From contig BCIX01000007.1 of assembly GCA_001600095.1 (NCBI GenBank), positions 620,001-684,000 on the forward strand: 64,000 nucleotides of DNA, given 5' to 3'. A program made the translations under genes and the position numbers. Under the pieces are notes generated by a model that saw only the letters and a list, made by a program, of their open reading frames with translations, was not told the DNA's origin and ran no database searches. Source of the stretch: Bullera alba (lineage: Eukaryota > Basidiomycota > Tremellomycetes > Tremellales > Bulleraceae). Positions 45,190 through 56,960 of this stretch are shown here, piece by piece. Position 1 is the stretch's first letter. Each line of letters begins with the position of its first letter.

Positions 45190-45576
45190 CGTGGCTGATC
45201 CACCTATATCAAGCTCTGTGTGTGATGAGCTCGGTCTAAGGTGAGGGTTGGTTGGTACAAGCACAGTATATAGATCGTTCGAGTCAAAAGTCGGAATAGG
45301 ATGATGCGATTATCCAAATGCTCGGAATGCTGGAGATTGCGTGATAACAACAATGCTTATCACCCCGTATACCTGACGTGGCATAGGATACAATAGGATT
45401 GACACCTTCGGTGACCTCCGCCCTCAATCTTGGCCGGATAAACCCCTTGCCGATCTCTGCGAACTGTGAAGGCGTTTAAGATTTGCTGATCATCTGCGAC
45501 GTGCATGACAGTCACGATGACAGCGAGCACGAGTCGTTGAACGACGAAACAGATCCCGAAGGTTCACCATCTCGAC
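45190..45576. promoter_or_regulatory. Divergent promoter region between the fusion gene and MDM31
   Basis: 387 bp separate the two start codons. A TATATA lies at about 45,268-45,274, roughly 80 bp before the fusion-gene ATG on its strand. The region should hold both promoters. No further motif was resolved. Confidence 0.45.
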
Positions 45577-48150
45577 ATGAGTGCCAGGTTATCGATGGCA
45601 CTGGGCCATAGCTCGATGCGGGCACTTAGAGCTTCCACCTCGAGGTCGGTCTTGCGATCACCGGGTTCAGATCGATATCTGGCCATTCACGCCTTCTTCA
45701 CCCGACAAGCTGCCCAGCAGAGCAGGCAGTACTCTCAAACGACAACTCATCGACCATTGCGGGATCAACGAAGTCACTCTCTGGGAAATCGATATAAGTC
45801 CACCGGCAATCAGCCATGTGAGAAGTGCGAAAGTGCTCACACGACCACGCCTACACCCCCGGATCCGAGCAGAGGGCATGCACAGGACTATGCGCCTTTC
45901 ATCAGGAGACTGATCAATCGGACCCAGAGTATAGCTACGAATTCGCCGCACCGCCCGACAAAGGAGGAGCTGCTCGGAGCTGCGAGATCGGGTTGGGAGA
46001 GGTTTAGGATCAGACTCAAGTGGTTCTTCATCAGAGGATGGCGGCGTTTCAACACGGACGACTTTAGTGCCTTTGCAAGCCTGTTCGTCGTGGGAAATAG
46101 TAAGTATGAAAGGTTGTGTAGCCAGATGTGTGAGCTGATCGCCTTGGTAGCCCTGTGGATCTTGATTGGAACGACGACATTCGTCTCGGCAGTCTTTGCC
46201 ACACTCAATTCGCTCTCACTGCAGGAGTACGTGGCCAGATGGATCTCAGACTATCTCACCTCGGAGACCGGTGTGCAAGTCATGTACGTGGCCTCATCTA
46301 CCGATTTGGGAATCTTGCTGATTTTGGTAGCTTCGAATCGGCCATTGTGCCCAAATGGGGTTCCTCCACCATCTGCTTTAGAAACGTTTACGTCTCTCGA
46401 CGCCCAAATGACCCTTCGGAGCCTGCAGACAGCAAGCGTCAAAAGGGTACCAGGGGCAAGAAGTCAAGCACAGCGGGGGACAACACTCCCGCACCTATAC
46501 CCTTCCTGTCGTCTGCTCTCACTCCCGATACCTATTTCGCCCCGCCTGCCGCCGATAGTGACAATTACACCATGTTCGACGTCAATCTGGAGGAAGTGGA
46601 GGTCACGCTGAGCTTTATGCGCTGGTTGGATGGCAAGGGCCTTGTGAAAGATGCCAAAGTGAAAGGTGTACGGGGTGTCGTTGGTGAGTGCAGAGTCGAG
46701 CAGAGTCGCCCTGAACTTGCTCGTGGGCTCGAAGCTCGGTCTGGATTCCCGCTGACTTGTGTAGATCGCCGGTCTGTATGGTGGGATCCATCAAAGCCAT
46801 TGTCGCCAGCGGATTTCCGACACGCAACTCGCCCTGGCGACTTTGAGCTCGAAACGATCCTTATAGAAGATGCCCTCTTGACGGTGTACCAGCCCGGCGG
46901 CCAGCGACCCTTCAACGTGTCGGTATTCAATGCGTCAATTGGGCCTTTCAGGAAACGATGGCTGTTCTACGATTTGATGAGCGCCGAGGCCATTACAGGA
47001 CAATTTGACAATTGTCTGTTCAGTCTCCACATGCCGCAGAAGCTGGGTAAGGCGGGTTCCGACGAGGGTGGCATGATCAAACGCATGGTAGGCGGGATCC
47101 TCTGGCAGCATGAGAGGCTATGAACTCGGGAGCAGTATTGACAGTGATGCTAGGCCCGATTCAGGATCGACGGGTTGCCGATCGAACACGCTCAATATGC
47201 AACTGGACATACTGGCCCAATGTCATGGATCACCTCTGGCAAGCTCGACGCAGTGCTGGACATCAAATTCCCCCATCATCCAGACGACGAGGTGGACATC
47301 AAAGCGATTTTCGAGGAGATTGGCCGTAACGTCGCCACCATTACTTCTAAGGGTATGCACCCGGACGAAAGTCCACCCACAAACGTCCAAGCGGGCCAGA
47401 TGGCGGACGCGGTGGAGAAGAGTGCTGGGGCTAGACAGGGTGTTATCCCGGGACAACATCGCCTAGCGAGGCCACCGCTCAGAGCCCCGTCGAGGGGTGA
47501 TACAGCGACAGGCGGGGTGGACGAGGTGGATGAAGTGAAGAGAAAGGTCACTATCGATATAGACCTGAGGTTCCGGGATTTGAAGGCCGCAGTGCCGATA
47601 TACACCTCTGACCTGAGCGTGACCAACAATGCGTTCATCAGGCCCATTGTCGCTTTCATCAAGTGAGTCGGGAGGGGCGAAGGGTGGGGCGTTGCTGACT
47701 TTGGGGGAAAGTGCGAATCGGACTTTGGTGCCTATACACTGTCAAGTGGATACCGAGCTGGTGAGCACATCCGTCCATTGTGTAGTACTACACTGAGCTG
47801 ATATGACATCGATCAGACCGAGTTTGACGGTTCTTGGACTGTGAGTCACCCGTTCCCTCCAGAGTAGAGTGCGCGAACTGATCATGGACAACTCGTAGCT
47901 TTTCGAGAGTGAGTGATGCAAGGAATTACAGGTAGTAACACCCATGCTGACTACGTTGGCAGCCGGCTTGATGGCCTCTATATCGGATCAGATCTACGCC
48001 GCCCTAGCCCACCACGTATCGTCCGAAACGGCGAATTCGAAGCGAATCAGACAAGTCTCGTTCTGGGGGATCCAGCGGGGCACGGAGGTTTTATTGGACA
48101 CGCTGAGGAACGTGGTGGATCCGGCACATGGACAGCTGTCGTCCAATTGA
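45577..48150 (+). CDS. MDM31: Mitochondrial distribution and morphology protein MDM31/MDM32
   Basis: Nine exons (45577-46099, 46151-46283, 46331-46683, 46765-47087, 47154-47662, 47712-47760, 47817-47840, 47899-47908, 47963-48150) give 703 aa. The N-terminus is a strong mitochondrial presequence (MSARLSMALGHSSMRALRAS). A Trp/Arg-rich matrix segment precedes the first transmembrane helix (ALWILIGTTTFVSAVFATL). The family core follows: FESAIVPKWGSSTICFRNVY, FDVNLEEVEVTLSFMRWLDG, FRKRWLFYDLMSAEAITGQF and ARFRIDGLPIEHAQYATGHT. Mdm31 and Mdm32 are inner-membrane proteins needed for normal mitochondrial shape, nucleoid stability and lipid transfer. I cannot separate MDM31 from MDM32 by eye. Two very small exons (24 and 10 nt) lie near the end. 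Confidence 0.93.
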
Positions 48151-48637
48151 GGGCTGAGTGTGAGAGCGGTCCATATTGGGAACCGTGGAGAAGTTTGGGT
48201 ATGTCCGGAGCAGGCGGAGGCGGAGAGGAGAGAAGGAGGGAGCGAAGAGGAGATGCGGTAATGCGTTTGACATGACAATATACGTTTTCACGAGAGATCA
48301 GGAGGGGTAATGCGAGCCCCTGCGGTTCGATCACAAATGCATGATTAGGACTATCCTTCCCCTGACCATAGACCAGAGATCGATAGTACATTCAGCCGTC
48401 ACTCCGACGAGCAGTTTGCGGGTGTTCTCCAGGGCGGTGGTCAGATCTGAAACACGCCCCGGTTCCGCCGGTGGAATGACCCGTCCACACTGGATCGCAT
48501 TTCGCCTCGTTGCTCTGTCCTATCCAACTTGCAGGTGTTCCACTACTTCACTTCAGCCACAGAGCTCACAGCAGGACAGTCATGTCGGCCGCTCGCATAC
48601 CCACATCTGATTGAGACATTGCGGGAGAGACGGCAAG
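48151..48637. other. Intergenic region between MDM31 and VPS15
   Basis: Both genes are on the plus strand. The region holds the MDM31 3' end and the VPS15 promoter. No gene is recognised. Confidence 0.45.
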
Positions 48638-51600
48638 ATGGGCAACATAGCATCAATGGCCAGGGCGTGAGTTCAACATTGATCACAAGCAACATTTGCT
48701 CGGATTGACCCAACATCTAGCTCTACGGCTCTGGACTCGTATGTCGCCGAGCTGGGCAACGACATTTCCTATGACAAAAGGTGTGCATGCTGTGCAAGCT
48801 TGCCCAAACAGCATGCTGATTGAGCCTAGTCTCTCGTCGTCTCGATTCCTGAAGACGATATTGGCGAGACATGCCCACGGTCCACTCGTCCTCAAGATCT
48901 TCATAAAACCCGACTCGGCAATGTCCCTCCGGGTCATCCAGCGGCGGCTGAAAGGTGCGTCAAGGGGGATGGACGGGGGAGGGGTCATGCTGATTGGGAT
49001 TGCTCGCAGCGGAGAGAGACGCTTTATCGGATTTGCACAGCGTCAACACGTATCAAGCCTTTGTGGAGACTGAAAAGGCGGGATATCTGATCCGCCAGTG
49101 GATAGGCTCCAACCTCTACGACAGGGTCAGGTGGGTATTGTCAGAGCTCGGGAGGGAGTCGTGCTGAGGATCGTGTAGCACACAGCCATACCTCGCCAAT
49201 GTGGAGAAACGGTGGATAGCATTCCAAATCCTCACCTGCCTCAGAGATGCCAGAGCGAGAAAGGTAGGTGGTCGCACTGGTGCCAGAGGGTGGCGTATTG
49301 ACGTAGAGACTTCATAGATAGCTCATGGGGATATCAAGTCGGAGAACATCTTGATCACCTCTGACCTCGGCGTTCTCTTGACCGACTTCTCCTCCTCTTT
49401 CAAACCGACATACCTACCCCTGGATGACCCATCCGACTTTTCATTCTACTTTGACACCTCTTCCCGACGCACCTGCTACATCGCCCCCGAGAGGTTCTAC
49501 GCTTCTGACAGCAGGCTCGCAGAGGAGAAGAAAGCGGTGGCTGCGGCAAACGACGTCGACGCATGGAACAAACGCGACGGAAGGGTTACTGAGGAGATGG
49601 ACGTTTTCAGCGCTGGATGTGTCATTGCGGAGATGTGGACGGATGGGAGGGTCGTGTTCAACCTCTCGGAGCTGTATGCGTACAAGAGCGGCGACATCGG
49701 ACTGAACGGGATCTTGGACAATATCAGCGATGAAAGCGTCAGGGTGAGTCAGCGACAGAGTCGGTAGAAGAGCGTACAGCTGATCCGCTCTTGTTGTAGG
49801 AGATGGTCAGGCAGATGCTATCTCGAGATCCGAAAGATAGACCAAGTTTTGACCGACTATTGTCTGGGTTCAGAGAGTCAATCTTCCCGGAATACTTCTA
49901 CACCTTTCTCGCAGACTATATCCTCTCCCTCTCGGAAATCCCAGAAGGCAAAGACCCAAACTTCCTCCAGCGGTCCGCCTCCACACCTGGTAACAAGATT
50001 GACAGGATGTTGGAAGAATGGGACTCGATATCCATCCACCTTGAACAGAAGGCAACACAAGCAGGCACCGCCAATGAGTCCGGTGCGTCATGAGATTGCA
50101 CAAGGTCTGTCTGGATGTGAGACTGATGTCAGGGGTTAGTAACAGGGCCCGCTCTTCTACTGCTCAACCTCGTCACGTCGTCAATACGGAATTGCCTGTG
50201 GCCGTCCTCGCGCCTGCACGGGCTCAAGCTCTTCCTCAACCTCCTCCCCTACCTCATGGACGAAGACAAGATCGACCGAATCGTACCCTTTGTCGTGGAA
50301 CTTCTTGCCGACGACACCGCGATCGTACGTGCCGAAGCGTGCCGCAGTCTGATCACGACGGTGGAGAGTGTAAAGTCCATTACGCCCAGGAACGCGGCTT
50401 TCATCCCGGAATACCTTTTGCCGCAAATGCGCCACCTGGCCACGGACCCGGATGTTTTTGTGAGAGCGACCTATGCCCAGAGTCTGGTGAGATTGGCGAA
50501 CGTCGCGGTGGGCATGCTGGAGATGAGTCAAGCGGCAAAGGTGGACAAGACAGAGTTGGAAGATTCCGGCATCGTCGAGGTGAGTCGCTATCAGGACATC
50601 CAACTTGAAAGTAGCGAGCATCGGTGTTGATGACATAGTAGCCCGACTACGACTCGATGCTGCTCGAGATCCAGAGTGTGGTGGAGGAAAGCGCGACGAC
50701 ACTCCTTGTCGACCCCTCGCCGGAAGTCAAGCGGGCAATGCTGTCGTCGATATCGGATCTCTGTTTGTTCTTCGGCAGGGCGAAATCGCACGAGACGGTG
50801 CTCAGCCACATCATGACTTATTTGAACGATCGGGACTGGCAGCTCCGACTGGCGTTCTTCGACGGGATTGTCGGCGTCGGGGCTTTCATTGGAATCAGGG
50901 CTATAGAGGAGTACGTCCTCCCCCTGATGCTGCAGAGTCTCGCCGGTGAGTCCTGATACCTGCTGGAGTGCTGTTTGTACAGTCCTCGATGCTAATGCCT
51001 GGCTTGTAGACCTCGAAGAAGCGGTGGTTGCTCGAGTCATCTCGTCATTGACGAGTCTGGCGTCGTTGGGATTGCTGCCCAGGATGCGGCTGTGGGATGT
51101 CTTCTTCGCAGTCAAGGGATTCCTCTGTCACCCCAACACCTGGATCAGGCAGGGTAAGTCCCGCGATCCCTCCCTGATCAACTGAACTGAACTGGTGGTA
51201 GGCACCGCTGGATTCATCGCTGCCACTGCGAGAAATCTCCCCGAGACGGACGTCTGGTGTATCTTGTATCCCAGCTTGAGGACACTGCTTAAATCAGACG
51301 TAAAGGAGTTAGACGAGGATTCGATTCTATCAGCTCTTATCACACCGGTATGTCCGTTGGCAGACCCTAGATAGTCAGCAGCTGACACAAAGCAGCTCTC
51401 GAGGACGACACTGGTCGCTGCCAAGGCTGCGGCTATGCAGAACTCGCCCAGCGGTTTCTGGGATGTTGGACCAGCAGAGGGCAGCTCTAAATCCCGCTTG
51501 GTCAGATCTGCCACTGCGAGCGGGTCGACGTCCACTGGGTGAGTATGACCGCCTCAGAGTGGACGAGTTATGGGGAGCTGACGTGTGGCAGGGGGCTGTT

Positions 51601-54000
51601 GAAGGATAAAGGGATTTCATCGCGAGATGAGCGCAAGATCGTGGCTATGAAGGATTTCATATTGAAACAAGCACAAGCGACTCGAGCGTAAGTTCTCAGC
51701 TCAGTCGTGTAGTCGTTCGGCGGTCGGGGGCTAAGCTGAGCTTGACCTGTAGACGGAGTACGGCAATGACCACCACGGCACCAGAAGCCGAACTGGCCAA
51801 CGGCAAATCAGTCTCGCTGACAGATCTCGGGGTCACCCCTCAAACGGTATTCATCAGCCCTCGTACCGTCGGCGTCGACACCCGGTCCGATCTGAAGCGC
51901 CTTCGTGCGCATCTGAACGAGTCGTCATCCCGTCGAACGTCGTTTGCGACTCGGAGCGCTCGTGGTGGTGCGGAAAACCCCCTGGACGAGATCCGAAGAC
52001 GTTTGGCGTCGATCGAGCCAATGTCGAAAGTATCGGACAAGGCGCCGTCCGAGCCGAGTGTCGTCAATGAGACCAATAGCCCTTCAGAGTCTGGCATCTC
52101 CTCGACAATCGATCTCGCGGCGATCACAAGGAGTGGCAGGAGGAAGTCGGAGAGGCTGGATGGCAAAGCCGCTCCGGCGGTTGCTGCCTCGCATACGAAC
52201 GCAGTGGGCGTGACGACAATTCATGACGATCTGCCCTCTGGCCGAAGCACTCCGGTAGCCCCGGGCATCATGACACCCAGAGCGACGAGCACCGTGGGCG
52301 GTCCAGGAGCCCACGGCGGCGGACATGGAGGTGTGACGCCATATGGTAGTTCCTACGACGGTCACGATCCTGGCGTCCGGGCATTTTTGGAACAAGTCGA
52401 CTTGGAAAACTACAGGGAACCCCTATTGGATCTCGGACCGAGGGTGACTGCGAGTCAGCGCAAGCGGGGGCCAAGACCAAAATCGGCCACTGCTGGCGTT
52501 ACGATGATCGCCCACCTGACCTCTCACACCGCCCCAGTGACATCGATCGTCACCGCCCCAGACCACCTCTTCTTCGCTACGGCCTCGGAAGATGGTCAAG
52601 TGCATATTTGGGATTCAGCAAGACTTGAACGGAGCGTGGCCACGAAACCCCGTTTGACTTATAAAGTCACTGGAGCGATATCGGCAATGTGTCGGATTGA
52701 GAATACGCATTGTCTGGCAATATCATCTGAAGACGGGACGGTGCATATCGTGAGGGTGTACGCGAATGCTGGCAGTGGATCGGCAAAGTACTCCAAGATC
52801 GAGTGTATTCGGACTTGGAGGGCGTCCGAGGCTGGCGACGGACACGTCCAGTTCATCGAGCATCTAAATGGTGAGTCATAACTCTGGGCTGGATGGACGT
52901 GCTGAGGAGGATGAGCTGATTACTTAGCAGAGACGACGCTGTTGCTAGTCACGTCGACCTCGGTTATCGCACTACTGGACATTCGAACGATGGAGGTGTC
53001 CAAGCGATTCCAGCATCCTCTCCACCTTGGAATCATCACGGCGATACATCACGCTGTTCATTGGATGGTGGTAGGCACGGACGACGGCACGCTATCCCTC
53101 TGGGATCTCCGATTTGGACTGTTGCTCAAATCGTGGAAAGCAAGCGGATCCATCACTTCCCTCCAGGCGCACCCTGCAAGAGGACAATCCCGCTGGATCG
53201 CAGTATCCACCACCTCGCCCGATCGGGGCGGTGAGGCCATTGTCGAAGTGTACGATATTGAGACTTCGAAATTGGTAGAAACGTACGAAGTCCGGACGAC
53301 CAGACCATCGTCCAAAAACGCCCCCGTCCACCCCGTTGAAGAGAGGGCGGTCGGTGGGAAATCGGAATACATTGCCGCGTTGATGGCGAGAGCGGAGGAG
53401 CCGATTCCTGCAGCTCCCGCTTCGGAAGGGGAGGACGCGAGCAAAAAGTTGCGTGCGGTGACGACCTTGTTGACCGGAATGGGGTTTGCATCCTTTTCCA
53501 CGAAAGAGGAGGATGGGGGAAGTCTGCTAGGTGGGCAGAGCAAGTCGGCCCTGGCGGGCACGGGGTCGGGGTACATGCTTACAGCGGGGGAGGATCGCTG
53601 TGTGAGGTATTGGGATCAAAGGTGCGGCGGCGAGGCTACACCTAGCACGGGAGATGCTAACAGTGTCATAGTAGACCGGCGGACGGGTTTGTGATTTGCG
53701 GCAGTCCAAAGGAGAAGGACGTGTCGTTCAAGTGAGTCCCGGCAATGGAAGGCCAGATCGTGGGCTGACTGCTGTAGGAGTACCACCAACCCCTCTGGTC
53801 CAAGCATGTTCTACTCGATCCCCAATAGACAGACGGACAAGCGAGATCCTGCAACGGCGAGACAGCCTTTGAAACCGCATTACGACGTGGTGTGTAGGTT
53901 GGGAGTGGTGGAGACTCCGTTTTCCAGCTGTGTGATCAGTGCGGATCGCAGTGGGATCGTCAAGGTCTGGAGACTGGAGGGAGGGGGTATAGCTAGATGA
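48638..54000 (+). CDS. VPS15: PI3-kinase regulatory subunit VPS15 (Ser/Thr kinase with HEAT and WD40 repeats)
   Basis: Seventeen exons give 1494 aa: 48638-48666, 48721-48780, 48830-48954, 49010-49130, 49179-49263, 49318-49743, 49800-50082, 50146-50579, 50642-50945, 51010-51153, 51202-51347, 51396-51538, 51592-51687, 51753-52870, 52931-53621, 53675-53731 and 53778-54000. The protein starts MGNIAS, fitting N-myristoylation. The kinase domain (aa 30-330) has SSRFLKTILA, K in LVLKIF, HGDIKSENILI, TDFSSSFKP (DFS in place of DFG) and CYIAPERFY; the glycine loop is degenerate, as is usual for Vps15. HEAT repeats (about 377-740) include DKIDRIVPFVVELLADD. A Ser-rich linker leads to WD40 repeats (about 1050-1494) such as DHLFFATASEDGQVHIWD. 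Vps15 anchors and activates Vps34 in vacuolar sorting and autophagy. Confidence 0.97.
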
Positions 54001-54447
54001 CCTCGCTGTCCGCGAGGCACATTGGCTCCGACCGACAGTGGTCAACAGAGAGAGGACGAATGGTTGATCTCAATCTTGGTTTCTGAGCCCTTAGAGGCAG
54101 GGCAGGGTTGTTGTAAGAGTACAAGATGTAGCACGGCGGGATGCATGGCCTGCGCGAACATCATCAATGGACCCTCATCGTCATGACCATCACCGCCGTC
54201 GCCATCATCGTCATCGTCGCCTTCGGCGCCGCACGTGCGATATGCAATCTCGGGGCCCCGAAACTCGCCTACTCCGCAGACCGCAGGGTGATGTCGCTCT
54301 CTCCAACTTCTTAGCTGTTGTCGCTCACTCTCCTTTCAGCACACATCAGACGACTCGAAAGCCAGTACATGGCTCACAGCGTAGCTCGCAAGAGCTAGCA
54401 GTGAAGTGTCTATCGATCATCACCGAAATCTACACCGCCACCGCGCC
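54001..54447. other. Intergenic region between VPS15 and the acid phosphatase gene
   Basis: The region carries the VPS15 3' end and the promoter of the next plus-strand gene. A short CATCGTCATCGTCGCC-type low-complexity tract lies at about 54,173-54,224. No gene is recognised. Confidence 0.45.
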
Positions 54448-56717
54448 ATGTCGACTGTACCGGTCAACTCGCGGACGCCTCTGCTAGTCGGAGCGACGCA
54501 GCGAGCGTCCTCGCACTCTCCCGGTCCTGCCGACAGACCACCCAACCCCACAAACCTATCCACATATCGACTGAGCAAGCGGCGACGTCGATCACCACCT
54601 ATCCAGACAATCCCAGCTTTCATCACAGTGACCATCCTCCTCTTTGTAGCGTTCATCGCATGGGACGTTTCTTCTATTGGTAATTGCTATTTCGGGCCCT
54701 TGTGCAAACTCCTCGGCGAGGGCGGAGAGAGGGTGCAGGACGTTTGGTGGAGGAATGCAGGGGCCTATGCCTCTTGGAGGAGTCTTGGCCCTGGGGGAGG
54801 ACATCGCGGATTGCCTAGAGGATGCGAGATTAATCAAGTCACTCTGGTACGTGCCAGTCGGTACAGCGTGGTGATGGAGGAAGCTAACGCTGCTTCAGTT
54901 GCACAGACATGCGTCAAGATTCCCAACGACGGCTGTGAGCCAGTGTCTACAAGGCTCACTGGACAAGATCGCCAACAGGCAGATCCGGTTCCCGAGGCAT
55001 CATCCCGAACTGGCCTTTCTGGCAAAGGCGGATTTCAAGATGACAGACTGGCATTTTGACCAGTTGACGAACCAGGGTCGCAAGGCGTGAGTCATCTCAG
55101 CTAGCTCTCGCTACATACTGAGGGAGTGAACGACCAGCTGAAACCCGGTGTAGTGCTTGGCGATCAGGAAGAGAGATGTCGGCGCTGTATCACCAGTTGA
55201 TAATCACCGGCCAGGGGCTCTTCAGCCGTGCATCCGGTCAGAGCAGGGTGGAGGAGACTGGCGGATACTGGCTCGAGGTGAGTATACGAATACGCGTTTT
55301 GGCAACGTATCTGACGGGGATGGGCTAGGGCTTCCACGGGGAAGTATTCAAGATCAAACCCCCAGGAGAGCTACCCAGAGCCAACGTCACTATTCCCGAA
55401 GGAGAGGTGGGCTCTTCTTGACACTAGCGGGAATCTCGGCAATACTGACAGACTTCTATTAGACCGCTAACAACACTCTGTCCGTACACACCTGTCCAGC
55501 CTTTGAGAACAGGTCAGCCGAGTCGTCGCCACCTTGGGAGAAAGACTAACGAGGAAGCAGGGATGAGGAACCTGTTGAAAAGCTGCTCAAGCTGTTGAAA
55601 CCCACGGTCCATCGACTCAACTCGATACTGAAACCCCAACCGAGGCTGAACGTCTCTGATGTGGTCTGCCTGGCGGACATGTGCCCTTATGACTCACAAG
55701 CCCGGGGGGAGAACACGGAGAGCTGGAGCAGATGGTGCGGCATCTTCACTCGGGACGAATGGGAGTTGCTCGGCCACCTCAAGGATGCAAAGCGGTACTA
55801 CTCCGTAGGACAGGGTAGCGTGAGTAATATTCTCTCCTCGGGTCCGCTCGAGCAATGCTGAATCCCAGTATAGCCATATGGAGCGACAATGGGCGTGAGA
55901 ACCGATACCTCCTCTAACACCTGAATATCATATACTGATGTGAGACAGGCCGGATGGGTCAACGAACTGCTTGCCCGATTAACCGACTCAGAGGTTGTCG
56001 ACGGCACGACCACCAATCGGACCCTCGATGCCGATGAGGCTATGTTTCCTAGAGGCGGCAAGCACTTCTTCGTGGTGGGTCAGCTCTCCAGCCGGTCATT
56101 ACCCCACTGCTTCAGCTAACCGTTACAATAGGACTTCACACATGATAACGAGATAATCACAATCCTCAATGCCATGGGTCTGATGAAGGTATGTCGCAGG
56201 AATCGACAATGGTACTGCCCACCGCTGACGCGGCGTCGCGTGTAGCAACAGCGCCCGGTGGCATTAGACGGCGTGCCGGACAAACGAACATTCATCATAT
56301 CGGAGATCGTGCCCTTTGGCTCGCGCATCATTTTCGAGCGGATAGGCTGTGATTTGGGCAACTGGGAGCCAGATCCAGAATCGGGCCTGGAGCCGAAGGC
56401 TCAGGCTCGGGCGGACGACGGATCGGAAGATGATGGGAGGAAGAATTACCTCCGGATATTCGTAAAGTGAGCCACGGCCCTATCGCCGTTACACCCCCGA
56501 CAGCCGGTGTTACTATCAGAGCCAGCGCTGACGCGCCGACGTTCGTAGCGACGTGCTGGAGCCGATGGAGCATATCGCCTGTCAACAATCCGGCTTCGTG
56601 GAGCACGGGATGTGCGAAGTCGAGTCGTTTATAGAAAGCCAGGAATGGTCTCGGAATGAAGTCGACTGGGGGCTGTGCTATGAGAAGCACAGGAAGCACA
56701 GGAAGCACAGAACCTAG
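54448..56717 (+). CDS. Membrane-anchored histidine acid phosphatase (phytase-like)
   Basis: Eleven exons (54448-54846, 54899-55086, 55154-55277, 55329-55406, 55463-55512, 55561-55819, 55874-55894, 55949-56074, 56132-56188, 56246-56466, 56549-56717) give 563 aa. A cytosolic N-terminus with an RLSKRRRR patch precedes one transmembrane helix (aa 52-73, [20 protein letters not shown]), giving a type II anchor. The catalytic motif is R136-H137-A-S-R140-F-P ([16 protein letters not shown]), a variant of RHGxRxP with Ala for Gly. The proton donor pair is H419-D420 in DFTHDNEI. Other family motifs are [19 protein letters not shown] and [15 protein letters not shown]. Members release phosphate from phosphomonoesters or phytate; a lumenal or surface enzyme is inferred. 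The C-terminus carries three KHR repeats. Exon 7 is only 21 nt. Confidence 0.9.
56684..56710 (+). repeat. Triplicated 9-bp unit at the acid phosphatase C-terminus
   Basis: AAGCACAGG is repeated three times (the third with one change) just before the stop codon, adding the basic tail KHRKHRKHR. Likely slippage. Confidence 0.8.
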
Positions 56718-56960
56718 GCATCGTGCTAGATCGGTTATCGTCCGAGGGATTGTTTGTATTATATGCATGAGTACTGGGTGATGTGCTGGGTGTAGATGTA
56801 CTGTATGGGGTGATATGAGATGCCAGATGTGATTTCAATACCTATGAGATGACATGAGATGCTGATAGAGTGTGATTGACATGTGTCGTGGGATGTATTG
56901 CGATGCCGAGACGGTCGTTGATATTTATCGAGATTGGTGTTGTGATCGTGGGAATAAAGG

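Noticed and set aside
54173..54224. CATCGTC-type low-complexity tract as a microsatellite or coding exon
   Set aside because: The tract is short and imperfect, and its frame does not link to VPS15 or to the phosphatase gene.
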